A DNA stretch of 35,872 nt from Actinomycetota bacterium (GTDB lineage Bacteria > Actinomycetota > Actinomycetes > Mycobacteriales > HKI-0501): positions 1-35,872 of the forward strand of contig JAVEDU010000108.1 in the NCBI GenBank assembly GCA_030840805.1, read 5' to 3'. Shown in pieces: positions 27,959 through 35,872 of this stretch. Made by a program: the position numbers and the translations under genes. The notes beneath the pieces were generated by a model. That model ran no database searches, was not told the origin of the DNA, and worked only from the letters and a program-made list of their open reading frames with translations. Positions within the stretch are counted from its first letter, which is position 1. Each line of letters begins with the position of its first letter.

Positions 27959-28876
27959 TCACGCGGCCACCGCCAGGGCGCGGCGGACCACCGAGACGAT
28001 GTAGCGCGGGCGGCGCGTGTCGTCCCAGGTGAAGCGCACGATGGTCCACCCGCTGCCGCGGAAGTCGTTCGCCCGCTCGCGATCCCGGTACGCCGCCGGC
28101 ACCGAGTCGTGGGCGTACCGCCCGTCGGCCTCCGCGATCAGGCGTCCACCGGTCCAGGCCAGGTCGCCGTAGCCCAGGACTGTTCCCCAGTGGTCGACGA
28201 CCGGCTGCTGGAGCGTGTCCGGCGGTACCCCGCCGTCGCAGCAGATCAGGCGCACCCGGGTCTCCAGCGGGGACTCCGCGCGGCCGTCGCACTCGGCAAG
28301 CCGCGTCCGGGCGGCCAGCACCCCGGGGCGGTGGGCCAGGAGCGCCTCGAACCCGGCGAGGTCGGCCTCAGTGAGGTGCCCGTCGTGCAGGGCCGCGTCG
28401 AGCATGCTCACGCCCTCGTACCGGTGGAGCCGCAGCAGGAGGTCGCCGACCGTCCACGGCGGCGAGGTGACCCGCATGCCGTCGACCGCCGTGACGTGCT
28501 CGGGCCGGACGGCCACCTGTCGGATCGACAGCCCCGGTTGCGCGACGACGGGCCACCCGGACGGCAGGGCGATCTCGACGGGGCCGGGCGTCAGGTCGAG
28601 CCCGCCGAGGCCCAGCAGGGCGGCGGCGCTGCGCCCGGACACGGCGCCGTCCGGCACGGTCAGAGCCGCGGCGCGAATCCAGGCCCGGTCGGGCACCTCC
28701 TGGTACAGCTCCGCATCGATGAGAAATGCACCGCGGAGCAGCCGCCTCCACTCACCGCGCCGTTGCCGGACCCAGATGTCCGAGCGGGAGAGGCCCGAAC
28801 GCAGGGCCTGGGCCTGGGTGAGGACGCCATCCTGGGCCTCGGCGGCCGCACGCCAGCGCTGGTTGTCGCAAGCCAT
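27959..28876 (-). CDS. DUF559 (Vsr-like) nuclease-fold protein with AbiEi-type N-terminal domain
   Basis: 305 residues. Residues about 8-55 look like the AbiEi antitoxin-type winged helix (G-V-L-T-Q-A-Q-A-L-R-S-G-L-S ... W-R-R-L-L-R-G-A-F). The middle part is variable. Residues about 200-290 form the DUF559 domain related to Vsr and PD-(D/E)xK nucleases: E201-S-P-L-E-T, D238 (G-Y-G-D-L-A-W), E249-A-D251-G-R-Y-A-H, then R-D-R-E-R ... G-W-T-I-V-R-F-T-W. The active-site residues are kept. The ATG at 28876 has no good ribosome binding site, and GTG 28897 in frame is an alternative. Two nearly identical palindromes flank the gene. Function of this class is not established. No adjacent toxin gene is seen. 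Confidence 0.85.
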   Translation of the reverse strand: MACDNQRWRAAAEAQDGVLTQAQALRSGLSRSDIWVRQRRGEWRRLLRGAFLIDAELYQEVPDRAWIRAAALTVPDGAVSGRSAAALLGLGGLDLTPGPVEIALPSGWPVVAQPGLSIRQVAVRPEHVTAVDGMRVTSPPWTVGDLLLRLHRYEGVSMLDAALHDGHLTEADLAGFEALLAHRPGVLAARTRLAECDGRAESPLETRVRLICCDGGVPPDTLQQPVVDHWGTVLGYGDLAWTGGRLIAEADGRYAHDSVPAAYRDRERANDFRGSGWTIVRFTWDDTRRPRYIVSVVRRALAVAA

Positions 28877-28975
28877 ACCGGAGAGCCTGCGGCCCACGGC
28901 GTGCGCTGTGCGGCGCCGGGGGAAAGCTGTGGACGGCGAAGCGACCTGTGGACGCGCGCCTCGCCTCGCCCCACA

Positions 28976-29045
28976 CCGCGTTGATCATGGACTTTGCAAC
29001 AGACACGCCAGCGTGTCGTGTTGCAAAGTCCATGATCAACGCGGG
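28976..29045. repeat. 70-bp palindromic repeat, copy 2
   Basis: Same length and orientation as copy 1. It differs from copy 1 only in the left arm near the centre (CAGACACGCC against CAGAAACGCC) and at one centre base. The same extra C in the right arm is kept. It lies 100 bases upstream of the DUF559 start and 17 bases after the stop of the ANTAR gene, so on the minus strand it could end that transcript. Confidence 0.9.
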
Positions 29046-29061
29046 AAAACTGGGACAGGAC

Positions 29062-29805
29062 TCAGCCGGTGCGCAGTTCGGCCGGGCGGCCCGCCGAGGC
29101 CGCCGCCACGACCTCCGCCGCGAGCTCCCGCAGCTTGCGGTTCTCGTGCTGCGACGCGCGGCGCAGGACGGCGAACGCCTCGTCCGACTCGATCGCCATC
29201 GTCGCCATGAGTACGCCCTTGGCCTGCTCGATCACCGCGCGGCTGTCCATCGCGCGCTCCAGCTGCTGGGACACCGCGTTCGCCCGGTGGTACAGCCGGC
29301 CGTTGGCGACCGCGACCGACCCCTGGGCGGCGAACAGCAGGACGACCGCCTCGTCGACCTCCGCGAAGCCGTGGTGGGCCTCGGAGTACAGGTTCAGCGA
29401 GCCGATGCCCTCGCCGCGCACGACGAGCGGCGCGGCGAGGAAGCTGTGGATGCCCGCGTGCTCAGCGGCCTCGGCGAAGGCGGGGAAGCGCGCCTGCGCC
29501 GTACCGGCGGCGACCCGCTGGACCGACCGGGTGCGGTAGGCCCGCAGGCACGGACCGTCGCCGGCGGCGTACTGCGCCTCGTCGACCGTGAGCGTCCGGC
29601 GGTCGGTGGCGGCGAAGGTGGTCGGCCGGCCCTGCTCGACCAGCGTCACGCCGGCGCTGTCGCAGTCCGGGATCGTCCGTGCGGCGAGGTCCGCGACCCG
29701 CTGGAGCATCCCCGTGAGGTCGACATCGTCCACGAGCAGCAGGGCCAGCTCGGTGATGGCATCGGACATCTCGTCCATCCGCGTCTCTGCCGGTTCGATC
29801 GTCAA
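29062..29805 (-). CDS. GAF and ANTAR domain response regulator
   Basis: 247 residues from TTG 29805. GAF sensor domain at about 20-170 (S-A-G-V-T-L-V, G-D-G-P-C-L-R-A, S-F-L-A-A-P-L-V-V, I-G-S-L-N-L-Y-S). ANTAR RNA-binding domain at about 178-236 (L-E-R-A-M-D-S-R-A-V-I-E-Q-A-K-G-V-L-M). ANTAR proteins act by binding paired hairpins in leaders to prevent termination. TTG is preferred because AGGAGG lies 6 bases upstream. ATG codons further in (M-D-E-M-S-D) are alternatives. The frame is open far upstream over the opposite gene, but that is antisense. Divergent from the double hydroxyacyl-CoA dehydrogenase gene. Confidence 0.9.
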   Translation of the reverse strand: MTIEPAETRMDEMSDAITELALLLVDDVDLTGMLQRVADLAARTIPDCDSAGVTLVEQGRPTTFAATDRRTLTVDEAQYAAGDGPCLRAYRTRSVQRVAAGTAQARFPAFAEAAEHAGIHSFLAAPLVVRGEGIGSLNLYSEAHHGFAEVDEAVVLLFAAQGSVAVANGRLYHRANAVSQQLERAMDSRAVIEQAKGVLMATMAIESDEAFAVLRRASQHENRKLRELAAEVVAAASAGRPAELRTG

Positions 29806-29822
29806 CGTGCCCCTCCTGGCTA

Positions 29823-29845
29823 CCCGCTCGTGCGGGCAAAGAATA
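29823..29845 (-). promoter_or_regulatory. -10 box TATTCT and leader hairpin of the ANTAR gene
   Basis: On the minus strand TATTCT (29845-29840) is a good -10 box. The short leader then folds into a 5-bp hairpin with loop ACGA (29836-29823), directly before the AGGAGG. The loop does not match the known dual hexaloop ANTAR target. Confidence 0.4.
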
Positions 29846-29899
29846 TGTCGAACCTCACCGTGGGCGAGGCGGGGTTCCGTGGAAGACTCATTCATCACA

Positions 29900-29915
29900 C
29901 TGAGCGATCGTTCAG
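29900..29915. promoter_or_regulatory. Candidate operator, CTGAGCGATCGTTCAG
   Basis: A 16-base dyad with one mismatched pair lies 28 bases before the GTG of the double dehydrogenase gene, in the divergent region with the ANTAR gene. The shape fits a TetR-family operator. A related 16-mer precedes the dehydrogenase gene at 19139. Confidence 0.45.
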
Positions 29916-29943
29916 GTGGGTGACGACGGTGGAGGCGGCGACG

Positions 29944-31719
29944 GTGGCACGCGAGTTCGCGAAGGTCGGAGTGGTGGGGCTCGGCACCATGGGTGCGGGC
30001 ATCGCCGAGGTGTTCGCCCGAGCCGGGCTCGATGTCGTCGCGGTCGAGGTGAACGACGCGGCGGTGGAGACGGGCCGCGGTCACGTCGACGACTCGACCT
30101 CGCGCGCGGTCGCCCGCGGCAAGCTGTCCGAGGAGGACCAGGCGGCGCTGCTCGGCCGGATCCGGTACTCCACCTCGCTGAGCGACCTCGCCGACGCCCA
30201 GCTGGTGATCGAGGCGGTCCCCGAGCGCCTCGACCTCAAGCAGAGCGTGTTCAGCCAGCTCGACCGCATCTGCCCGCCGGACACGATCCTGGCGACCAAC
30301 ACCTCGTCGCTGTCGGTCACGGAGATCTCGGTGTCGACGAGCCGACCGAGCCGGGTCATCGGCATGCACTTCTTCAACCCGGCGCCGGTCATGAAGCTGG
30401 TCGAGGTGATCCGCACGGTGGTCACCGACGAGCAGGTGGTCGAGGACGTCGAGGCCCTCGCGCAGCGCCTCGGCAAGACCGACGTGACGGTCGGGGACAA
30501 GGCCGGTTTCATCGCCAACGCGCTGCTGTTCGGCTACCTGAACCACGCGGTCAACTTCTTCGAGTCCCGGTACGCGTCCCGCGAGGACATCGACGCCGCG
30601 ATGAAGCTCGGTTGCGGGCTCCCGATGGGCCCGCTCGCGCTGATGGACCTCATCGGCATCGACACCGCGTACGAGATCCTCGACACGATGTACAAGCAGG
30701 GCCGGAACCGCCTGCACGCGCCGTCGCCGGTCCTCAAGCAGATGGTGACCGCGGGGCTGCTCGGCCGGAAGTCCGGTCGCGGCTTCTACAGCTACGACAA
30801 GCCGGGTTCGCACGAGGTCGTGGCGGACGCGCTGACCCCGGTGCGGGGCGAGACCGCCGGCGGGGCCCGCTCGGTCACGAGCATCGGCGTCGTCGGCTCC
30901 GGGACGATGGCGACCGGCATCATCGAGGTCATCGCCAAGGCCGGGTACGACGTGATCTTCGTGGCCCGCGGCGAGGAGAAGTGCGCTCGGGTCCGCGCGG
31001 CCATCGAGAAGTCGCTGGAGAAGGCCGTCCAGCGCGGCAAGCTCGCCGAGGCGGACCGGGACGCGGCGCTCGCCCGGATCACGTCGTCGGTGACCGTGGA
31101 CGACCTCTCCGGCGTGGACCTCGTCATCGAGGCGGTCGTCGAGGAGCTGTCGGTCAAGCAGGCGCTGTTCGCGAACTTCGACGAGATCTGCAAGCCCGGC
31201 GCGGTGCTCGCCACCACGACGTCGTCGCTGCCGGTCATCGAGTGCGCCGCCGCGACGTCGCGTCCGGCCGACGTGGTGGGCATGCACTTCTTCAACCCCG
31301 CCCAGATCATGAAGCTGGTCGAGATCGTCTCCACGGTCTCCACCTCGCCCGAGGTCGTCGCGACCGTCCGCGCGGTCTGCGAGCGCATCGGCAAGCACCC
31401 GGTCGAGTGCGGTGACCGGTCCGGGTTCATCGTCAACGCGCTGCTCTTCCCGTACCTGAACGACGCCGTGCGGATGCTGGAGGCGCACTACGCGTCCAGC
31501 GACGACATCGACTCGGCGATGAAGGTCGGCTGCGGGTACCCGATGGGGCCGTTCGAGCTGCTCGACGTCGTCGGGCTCGACGTGTCGCTCGCGATCGAGC
31601 GGGAGCTGTACCTGGAGTTCCGCGAGCCCGGCTTCGCGCCGGCGCCGCTGCTGGAGCACCTGGTCACGGCCGGGTACCTCGGCCGCAAGACCAAGCGGGG
31701 CTTCCGCTCGTACGCCTGA
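29944..31719 (+). CDS. Double 3-hydroxyacyl-CoA dehydrogenase (two units in one chain)
   Basis: 591 residues made of two complete 3-hydroxyacyl-CoA dehydrogenase units. Unit 1: Rossmann loop G-L-G-T-M-G at 12-17, catalytic His H142 in M-H-F-F-N-P, ending G-R-K-S-G-R-G-F-Y-S-Y. Unit 2: G-S-G-T-M-A-T-G at 318-325, H448 in M-H-F-F-N-P, ending G-R-K-T-K-R-G-F-R-S-Y. There is no enoyl-CoA hydratase part, unlike FadB/FadJ. Both units keep the catalytic residues. GTG 29944 is chosen for the GGAGG 8 bases upstream. GTG 29920 is an alternative. Role in beta-oxidation or C4 metabolism is inferred. A terminator follows. Confidence 0.92.
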   Translation: MAREFAKVGVVGLGTMGAGIAEVFARAGLDVVAVEVNDAAVETGRGHVDDSTSRAVARGKLSEEDQAALLGRIRYSTSLSDLADAQLVIEAVPERLDLKQSVFSQLDRICPPDTILATNTSSLSVTEISVSTSRPSRVIGMHFFNPAPVMKLVEVIRTVVTDEQVVEDVEALAQRLGKTDVTVGDKAGFIANALLFGYLNHAVNFFESRYASREDIDAAMKLGCGLPMGPLALMDLIGIDTAYEILDTMYKQGRNRLHAPSPVLKQMVTAGLLGRKSGRGFYSYDKPGSHEVVADALTPVRGETAGGARSVTSIGVVGSGTMATGIIEVIAKAGYDVIFVARGEEKCARVRAAIEKSLEKAVQRGKLAEADRDAALARITSSVTVDDLSGVDLVIEAVVEELSVKQALFANFDEICKPGAVLATTTSSLPVIECAAATSRPADVVGMHFFNPAQIMKLVEIVSTVSTSPEVVATVRAVCERIGKHPVECGDRSGFIVNALLFPYLNDAVRMLEAHYASSDDIDSAMKVGCGYPMGPFELLDVVGLDVSLAIERELYLEFREPGFAPAPLLEHLVTAGYLGRKTKRGFRSYA

Positions 31720-31735
31720 TCGGCTCGTTCGACCC

Positions 31736-31765
31736 AAGCGCCCGGGGAGCCCTCCCCGGGCGCTT
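31736..31765 (+). terminator. Terminator hairpin after the double dehydrogenase gene
   Basis: A perfect 13-bp stem (31736-31748 with 31753-31765), loop GCCC, begins 17 bases after the stop. It ends in CTT, with no longer T-run. Confidence 0.75.
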
Positions 31766-31903
31766 CGGCGTGTCGCGGGACAGAGATCCTCCACGCGTGT
31801 CCGGCGGTCCGCCGCCCCGCTGAGCAGCGTGTCGGCGCCGTCCGAACCGCACCGTCTGATCCAGACTGTCCGCCCAACTTGTGACGGATTCGTCGCGCCC
31901 CCT

Positions 31904-31919
31904 TGTGTCGCGTGTCACA
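31904..31919. promoter_or_regulatory. CRP/FNR-like site upstream of coxS
   Basis: TGTGT, 6 bases, TCACA matches the CRP/GlxR consensus TGTGA-N6-TCACA at 9 of 10 positions. A half site TGTGA is at 31880-31884. It lies about 135 bases before coxS in the 332-base gene-free stretch 31720-32051. That stretch otherwise holds only the terminator above and no clear -10 box. Confidence 0.5.
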
Positions 31920-32051
31920 TTCGGATTGGCTACAGGACCCGGGAACGCTTTCGGCGGCCACGCCTCGGGTGTGGCGGTCGTGGCTGTGCGCGGCCAGATC
32001 CCGGGCATGCGTGGCGGGCACCGCCCGTCCGGGTCAAGGAGGAGAGGGCGT

Positions 32052-32531
32052 ATGAACCGAATTCACGTCAACGTGGACGGCGTCTCGTACACCGACGACG
32101 TGGAACCCCGGCAACTTCTCGTGTACTACCTGCGCGACCGTCTCGGCAAGGTCGGGACGGTCGTCGGCTGTGACACGAGCAACTGTGGAGCGTGCACCGT
32201 CCTGCTGAACGGCCGCAGCGCCAAGAGCTGCACCGTCCTCGCCGTACAGGCGGACGGCGGCGAGGTGACCACCATCGAGGGGCTTGCCGAGAACGGCACG
32301 CTCCACCCGGTTCAGCGCGCGTTCCACGAGCAGCACGGGCTCCAGTGCGGTTACTGCACACCCGGGATGATCATGGCGTCGGTGGACCTCCTGAAGGACA
32401 ACCCGGACCCGTCCGAGGCGGAGGTCCGGGAGGGCATCGAGGGCAACCTCTGCCGCTGTACCGGCTACCAGAACATCGTCAAGGCCGTCCGCGCCGCGGC
32501 GGCCGACATGCGCCAGGGGGTCCAGCAGTGA
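32052..32531 (+). CDS. coxS: Molybdo-hydroxylase small subunit, two [2Fe-2S] clusters (CoxS type)
   Basis: Electron-transfer subunit of an aerobic CO dehydrogenase/xanthine dehydrogenase family enzyme. 159 residues. First, ferredoxin-like cluster: C40, C45, C48, C60. Second cluster near the molybdenum site: C99, C102, C134, C136 (C-G-Y-C-T-P-G and C-R-C-T-G). Both sets are complete. ATG start with AGGAGG 8-9 bases upstream. First gene of a coupled S-L-M operon. Confidence 0.93.
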   Translation: MNRIHVNVDGVSYTDDVEPRQLLVYYLRDRLGKVGTVVGCDTSNCGACTVLLNGRSAKSCTVLAVQADGGEVTTIEGLAENGTLHPVQRAFHEQHGLQCGYCTPGMIMASVDLLKDNPDPSEAEVREGIEGNLCRCTGYQNIVKAVRAAAADMRQGVQQ

Positions 32532-34981
32532 CCGTCACCGACGCCGTCCCGGCCGCCGAGATCGGGCAGTCCCGCCGCCGCAAGGAGGACGCCCGCCTGA
32601 TCGTCGGCCGCACCCGGTGGACCGACAACATCACCCTCCCCGGCATGCTGCACATCGCGATCCTCCGCAGCCCGATGGCGCACGCCCGGATCACCAGCAT
32701 CGACGTGAGCCCGGCCCTCGAGAGCCCGAACGTGGTCGCCGCCTTCTCCGGCCGCGATCTCGCCGCCGAGCAGGGCAGCCTGCCGTGCGCCTGGCCCGTC
32801 ACCCCGGACATGGTCACCCCGGACCACCCGGCACTCGCCGTGGACGAGGTCCACTTCAGCGGCGAGGCCGTCGCCGTGGTCGTGGCGCGGGACCGCGCGT
32901 CCGCCACGGACGCCCTGGAGGCCATCGAGGTCGAGTACGAGCAGCTGCCCGTGGTCCTCGACATGGAGGAGGCGCTGGCCGACGGCGCCGATCTCGTGCA
33001 CTCCGACAAGGGCACCAACAGGTCGTTCGACTGGATCTTCGACGCCGGTGAGGCCGGTACGGGGACGTCGACGGACGAGGCCTTCGCGAACGCCGAGGTC
33101 GTCGTCAAGCGCCGCTTCGTCCAGCAGCGGCTGATCCCGGCGTTCATGGAGCCGCGGGCGGTCGTCTGCGACCCGACCGGTGACGTGCTCACGCTCTGGT
33201 CGTCCACCCAGGTGCCGCACATCCTGCGGCTGATGCTGGCCCTGACCACCGGCACGCCGGAGCACCAGGTCCGGGTCGTCGCGCCGGACGTCGGCGGCGG
33301 CTTCGGCGGCAAGCTCCAGGTCACGCCGGAGGAGGTCATCACCTTCATCGTCGGCAAGCGCCTCGGCCGGCCGGTGAAGTACAACGAGAGCCGCAGCGAG
33401 AGCCTGCTGGCCGCCCACCACGGGCGGGACCAGATCCAGTACCTGGAGATCGCGGCCACCCGGGACGGCGTGGTCCAGGGGCTCAAGGTCAAGCTGCTCG
33501 CCGACATGGGCGCCTACCTCGGCCTGGTCACGCCCGGGGTGCCGATCCTGGGGGCGTTCATGTTCCCGGCGATCTACAAGATGCCGGCGTACCGCTTCGA
33601 GTGCACCGGCGTGTTCACCACCAAGGCGTGGACCGACGCGTACCGCGGTGCCGGCCGGCCGGAGGCGACGTTCGCCATCGAGCGGCTGATGGACGAGCTG
33701 GCCGCCGAGCTCGGCATGGACCCGCTGGAGATCCGGGAGAAGAACTGGATCAAGCACGAGGAGTTCCCCTACACCACGGTGGCGGGGCTGGAGTACGACT
33801 CGGGCAACTACGAGGCGGCCACCGCGAAGGCCAAGGAGCTGTTCGGCTACGACGCGCTGCGCCGCGAGCAGCAGGAGCGCCGCGACCGCAAGGATCCGGT
33901 CCAGCTCGGCATCGGCATCTCGACATTCACCGAGATGTGCGGGCTCGCCCCGTCGCGCGTCCTCGGCTCGCTGTCGTACGGCGCGGGCGGCTGGGAGAAC
34001 GCGTCGATCCGGATGCTGCCCTCGGGCAAGGTCGAGGTCGTCACCGGCTCGTCGCCGCACGGCCAGGGCCACGAGACGGCGTGGAGCCAGATCGTCGCCG
34101 ACCAGCTCGGGGTGCCCTTCGAGGACGTCCAGGTGCTGCACGGTGACACCGCGGTGTCCCCGCGGGGCCTCGACACCTACGGCTCCCGGTCGCTCGCGGT
34201 CGGCGGCATCGCGGTCGTCAAGGCCGCCGAGAAGGTCGTCCAGAAGGCGCGGAAGATCGCCGCGCACATGCTGGAGGCCAACGAGGACGACCTGGAGTTC
34301 ACGAGCGGTGCGTTCGCCGTCCGCGGTACCCCGGACGCGAAGAAGACCATCCAGGAGATCGCGCTGGCGACGTTCGCCGCCCACGACCTGCCGGACGGCA
34401 TGGAGCCGAGCATCGACGCGGACGCCACCTACGACCCGGACAACTTCTCGTTCCCGCACGGCACGCACCTGTGCGCCGTCGAGATCGACACCGAGACCGG
34501 ACACGTGGGGATCCGCAAGTACGCCTGCGTCGACGACATCGGCAACGTGGTGAACCCGCTCATCGCCGAGGGGCAGATCCACGGCGGTCTGGCGCAGGGC
34601 ATCGCCCAGGCGCTGTACGAGGAGGCGATCTACGACTCCGACGGCAACCTGACGACCGGCACGTTCGTGGACTACCTCGTGCCGAGCGCCATGGACCTGC
34701 CGCATTTCGACACCGAGCACCAGTCCACGCCCGCGCCGGGCAACCCGCTCGGCGTCAAGGGTGTCGGCGAGGCCGGCACGATCGCGTCCACGCCGGCGGT
34801 CGTCAACGCCGTGGTGGACGCCCTCCGGCCGTTCGGCGTCAACGACGTCCGGATGCCGTGCACACCGGAACGGGTCTGGCGGGCCCTCAACGAACGAGGG
34901 TCGGACGGCGGCGACCGTGCCGCCGAAGGGTCGATCGCGTACGGCGGCGCCCAGAACGCGCCTGCGGCCGGAGGTGCCTGA
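32528..34981 (+). CDS. Molybdo-hydroxylase large subunit, form II CoxL-like
   Basis: Molybdopterin-binding catalytic subunit. 817 residues. Cofactor loop G-G-G-F-G-G-K near 258-264. The active-site loop reads A371-Y-R-G-A-G-R377, the form II signature, not the A-Y-x-C-S-F-R of proven (form I) CO dehydrogenases, so the Cys that binds copper is absent. The catalytic Glu is E748 in G-V-G-E-A-G. Form II enzymes have uncertain substrates, and CO oxidation should not be assumed. GTG start overlaps the coxS stop by 4 bases. Confidence 0.92.
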   Translation: MTVTDAVPAAEIGQSRRRKEDARLIVGRTRWTDNITLPGMLHIAILRSPMAHARITSIDVSPALESPNVVAAFSGRDLAAEQGSLPCAWPVTPDMVTPDHPALAVDEVHFSGEAVAVVVARDRASATDALEAIEVEYEQLPVVLDMEEALADGADLVHSDKGTNRSFDWIFDAGEAGTGTSTDEAFANAEVVVKRRFVQQRLIPAFMEPRAVVCDPTGDVLTLWSSTQVPHILRLMLALTTGTPEHQVRVVAPDVGGGFGGKLQVTPEEVITFIVGKRLGRPVKYNESRSESLLAAHHGRDQIQYLEIAATRDGVVQGLKVKLLADMGAYLGLVTPGVPILGAFMFPAIYKMPAYRFECTGVFTTKAWTDAYRGAGRPEATFAIERLMDELAAELGMDPLEIREKNWIKHEEFPYTTVAGLEYDSGNYEAATAKAKELFGYDALRREQQERRDRKDPVQLGIGISTFTEMCGLAPSRVLGSLSYGAGGWENASIRMLPSGKVEVVTGSSPHGQGHETAWSQIVADQLGVPFEDVQVLHGDTAVSPRGLDTYGSRSLAVGGIAVVKAAEKVVQKARKIAAHMLEANEDDLEFTSGAFAVRGTPDAKKTIQEIALATFAAHDLPDGMEPSIDADATYDPDNFSFPHGTHLCAVEIDTETGHVGIRKYACVDDIGNVVNPLIAEGQIHGGLAQGIAQALYEEAIYDSDGNLTTGTFVDYLVPSAMDLPHFDTEHQSTPAPGNPLGVKGVGEAGTIASTPAVVNAVVDALRPFGVNDVRMPCTPERVWRALNERGSDGGDRAAEGSIAYGGAQNAPAAGGA

Positions 34982-35841
34982 TGATTCCCGCACAGTTCGA
35001 GTACGTCGCCCCGACGACCGTCGAGGAGGCGGTCGCGGCGCTCGCCTCGGCGGGTGAGGACGCCAAGGTGATGGCCGGCGGCCAGAGCCTGATCCCGGTG
35101 CTGCGGCTCCGGCTCTCCTACCCGGAGACGGTGGTCGACCTCGGCCGGATCCCCGCCCTGAAGGGCGTCCGGGAGGAGGGTGACGTGCTGGTCATCGGGT
35201 CGATGACCACGCACGACGAGATCCTCCGTGACCCCCTGGTGCGGCAGTTCGCTCCGCTGCTCCGGCAGGCGACCGAGACGGTGGCGGATCCGCAGGTGCG
35301 GCACCGCGGGACCTTCGGCGGGTCGCTGTCCCACGCGGACCCGGCCGGTGACCTGCCGGCGGTCGCGCTCGCCCTCGACGCCGAGCTGGTGATCGCGGGG
35401 CCGGACGGGCAGCGGACGGTCCCGGCCGGGGAGTTCTTCCTCGACTACCTCACCACGGCCATCCAGCAGGGGGAGATCCTGGTCGAGATCCGGGTGCCGA
35501 AGCTCGGCGAGGGCTGGGGAACCTGCTACGAGAAGTTCAACCGGGTCGCGCAGGCGTGGAGCATCGTCGCGGTCGCCGCGGCGGTACGCCGGGAGAACGG
35601 CTCGATCACCGAGGCCCGGGTCGGCCTGACCAACATGGGCACCACCCCGCTGCGGGCGACCGGGGTCGAACAGGCCCTCGCGGGCAGCGTCGCCTCGGCG
35701 GACGTGGTGGCGGAGGCGGCGTCGCACGCCGCCGAGGGCACCAGCCCGACGAGTGACGTCAACGCGCAGGCGGACTACCGGGCCCATCTCGCGACGGTTC
35801 TCACGAAGCGGGCACTGACCAAGGCCACGGGTCTGGCCTGA
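34981..35841 (+). CDS. coxM: Molybdo-hydroxylase FAD subunit (CoxM type)
   Basis: 286 residues, FAD-binding medium subunit passing electrons from the iron-sulfur clusters to the acceptor. FAD motifs A-G-G-Q-S-L-I-P-V-L near 32-41 and T-F-G-G-S-L-S-H-A-D-P near 110-120. ATG shares one base with the CoxL stop. The gene order S-L-M is that usually found for form II operons. Maturation genes, if present, would lie beyond the window. Confidence 0.93.
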   Translation: MIPAQFEYVAPTTVEEAVAALASAGEDAKVMAGGQSLIPVLRLRLSYPETVVDLGRIPALKGVREEGDVLVIGSMTTHDEILRDPLVRQFAPLLRQATETVADPQVRHRGTFGGSLSHADPAGDLPAVALALDAELVIAGPDGQRTVPAGEFFLDYLTTAIQQGEILVEIRVPKLGEGWGTCYEKFNRVAQAWSIVAVAAAVRRENGSITEARVGLTNMGTTPLRATGVEQALAGSVASADVVAEAASHAAEGTSPTSDVNAQADYRAHLATVLTKRALTKATGLA

Positions 35842-35854
35842 CCAGTACGGTCGT

Positions 35855-35872
35855 GGGGGGGGGGGGGGGGGG
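35855..35872 (+). other. Run of 18 G residues at the end of the window
   Basis: The sequence ends in an unbroken run of 18 G after the coxM stop. This is typical of a no-signal artefact of two-colour sequencing at a contig end, and is probably not biological. Confidence 0.8.

Noticed and set aside
29806-31794. Upstream part of a 910-residue minus-strand frame joined to the ANTAR protein
   Set aside because: It is antisense to the double dehydrogenase. The family sequence and a strong ribosome binding site place the ANTAR start at 29805.
32465-34993. 842-residue frame opposite coxL
   Set aside because: Antisense shadow of a well supported gene, with no domain pattern.

Overview
The window is about 36 kb of very GC-rich DNA. 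Gene order and codon use fit the chromosome of an actinomycete, but I cannot fix the genus from sequence alone. The block rho, rpmE, prfA, prmC, tsaC, phosphatase, glyA, atp operon, DUF2550, cobalamin adenosyltransferase, murA and nucS is the conserved actinobacterial housekeeping arrangement. GTG starts, 4-base stop/start overlaps and TANNNT -10 boxes without a clear -35 also fit. The left edge cuts homoserine kinase (thrB). The right edge follows coxM and ends in 18 G residues that look like a sequencing or assembly artefact.

Region by region: 1-8304 holds thrB (partial), rho with its own promoter and a structured leader, rpmE, the translation-factor run prfA-prmC-tsaC-phosphatase, and glyA. 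8442-16238 is the F1Fo ATP synthase locus: two small accessory membrane proteins (AtpI-like, AtpZ-like), then a, c, b, delta, alpha, gamma, beta and epsilon. The epsilon gene is set apart from beta by a strong hairpin and a palindromic repeat, and it encodes only the N-terminal beta-sandwich domain. 16261-19046 holds a DUF2550 protein, a divergent pair (cobalamin adenosyltransferase and murA) that both look leaderless, and a small membrane protein. 19139-22991 holds a 3-hydroxybutyryl-CoA dehydrogenase, two STAS proteins that both lack the phosphorylated serine, and an ethylmalonyl-CoA mutase. 22942-27178 holds nagA divergent from a carbohydrate ABC importer that has no ATPase gene. 27201-29805 holds nucS, then a DUF559 (Vsr-like nuclease) gene flanked by two almost identical 70-bp palindromes, then a GAF-ANTAR regulator. 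29944-35841 holds a double 3-hydroxyacyl-CoA dehydrogenase and a form II coxSLM molybdo-hydroxylase operon behind a CRP-like site.

How the parts connect: the adenosyltransferase makes the adenosylcobalamin used by the ethylmalonyl-CoA mutase, and the 3-hydroxybutyryl-CoA dehydrogenase acts on C4 acyl-CoAs upstream of that mutase. The two hydroxyacyl-CoA dehydrogenase genes share a similar 16-bp candidate operator. The most unusual items are the palindrome-bracketed DUF559 nuclease next to nucS, the ATP synthase with a short epsilon but a long alpha tail, the cluster of leaderless genes, and the two non-phosphorylatable STAS proteins.
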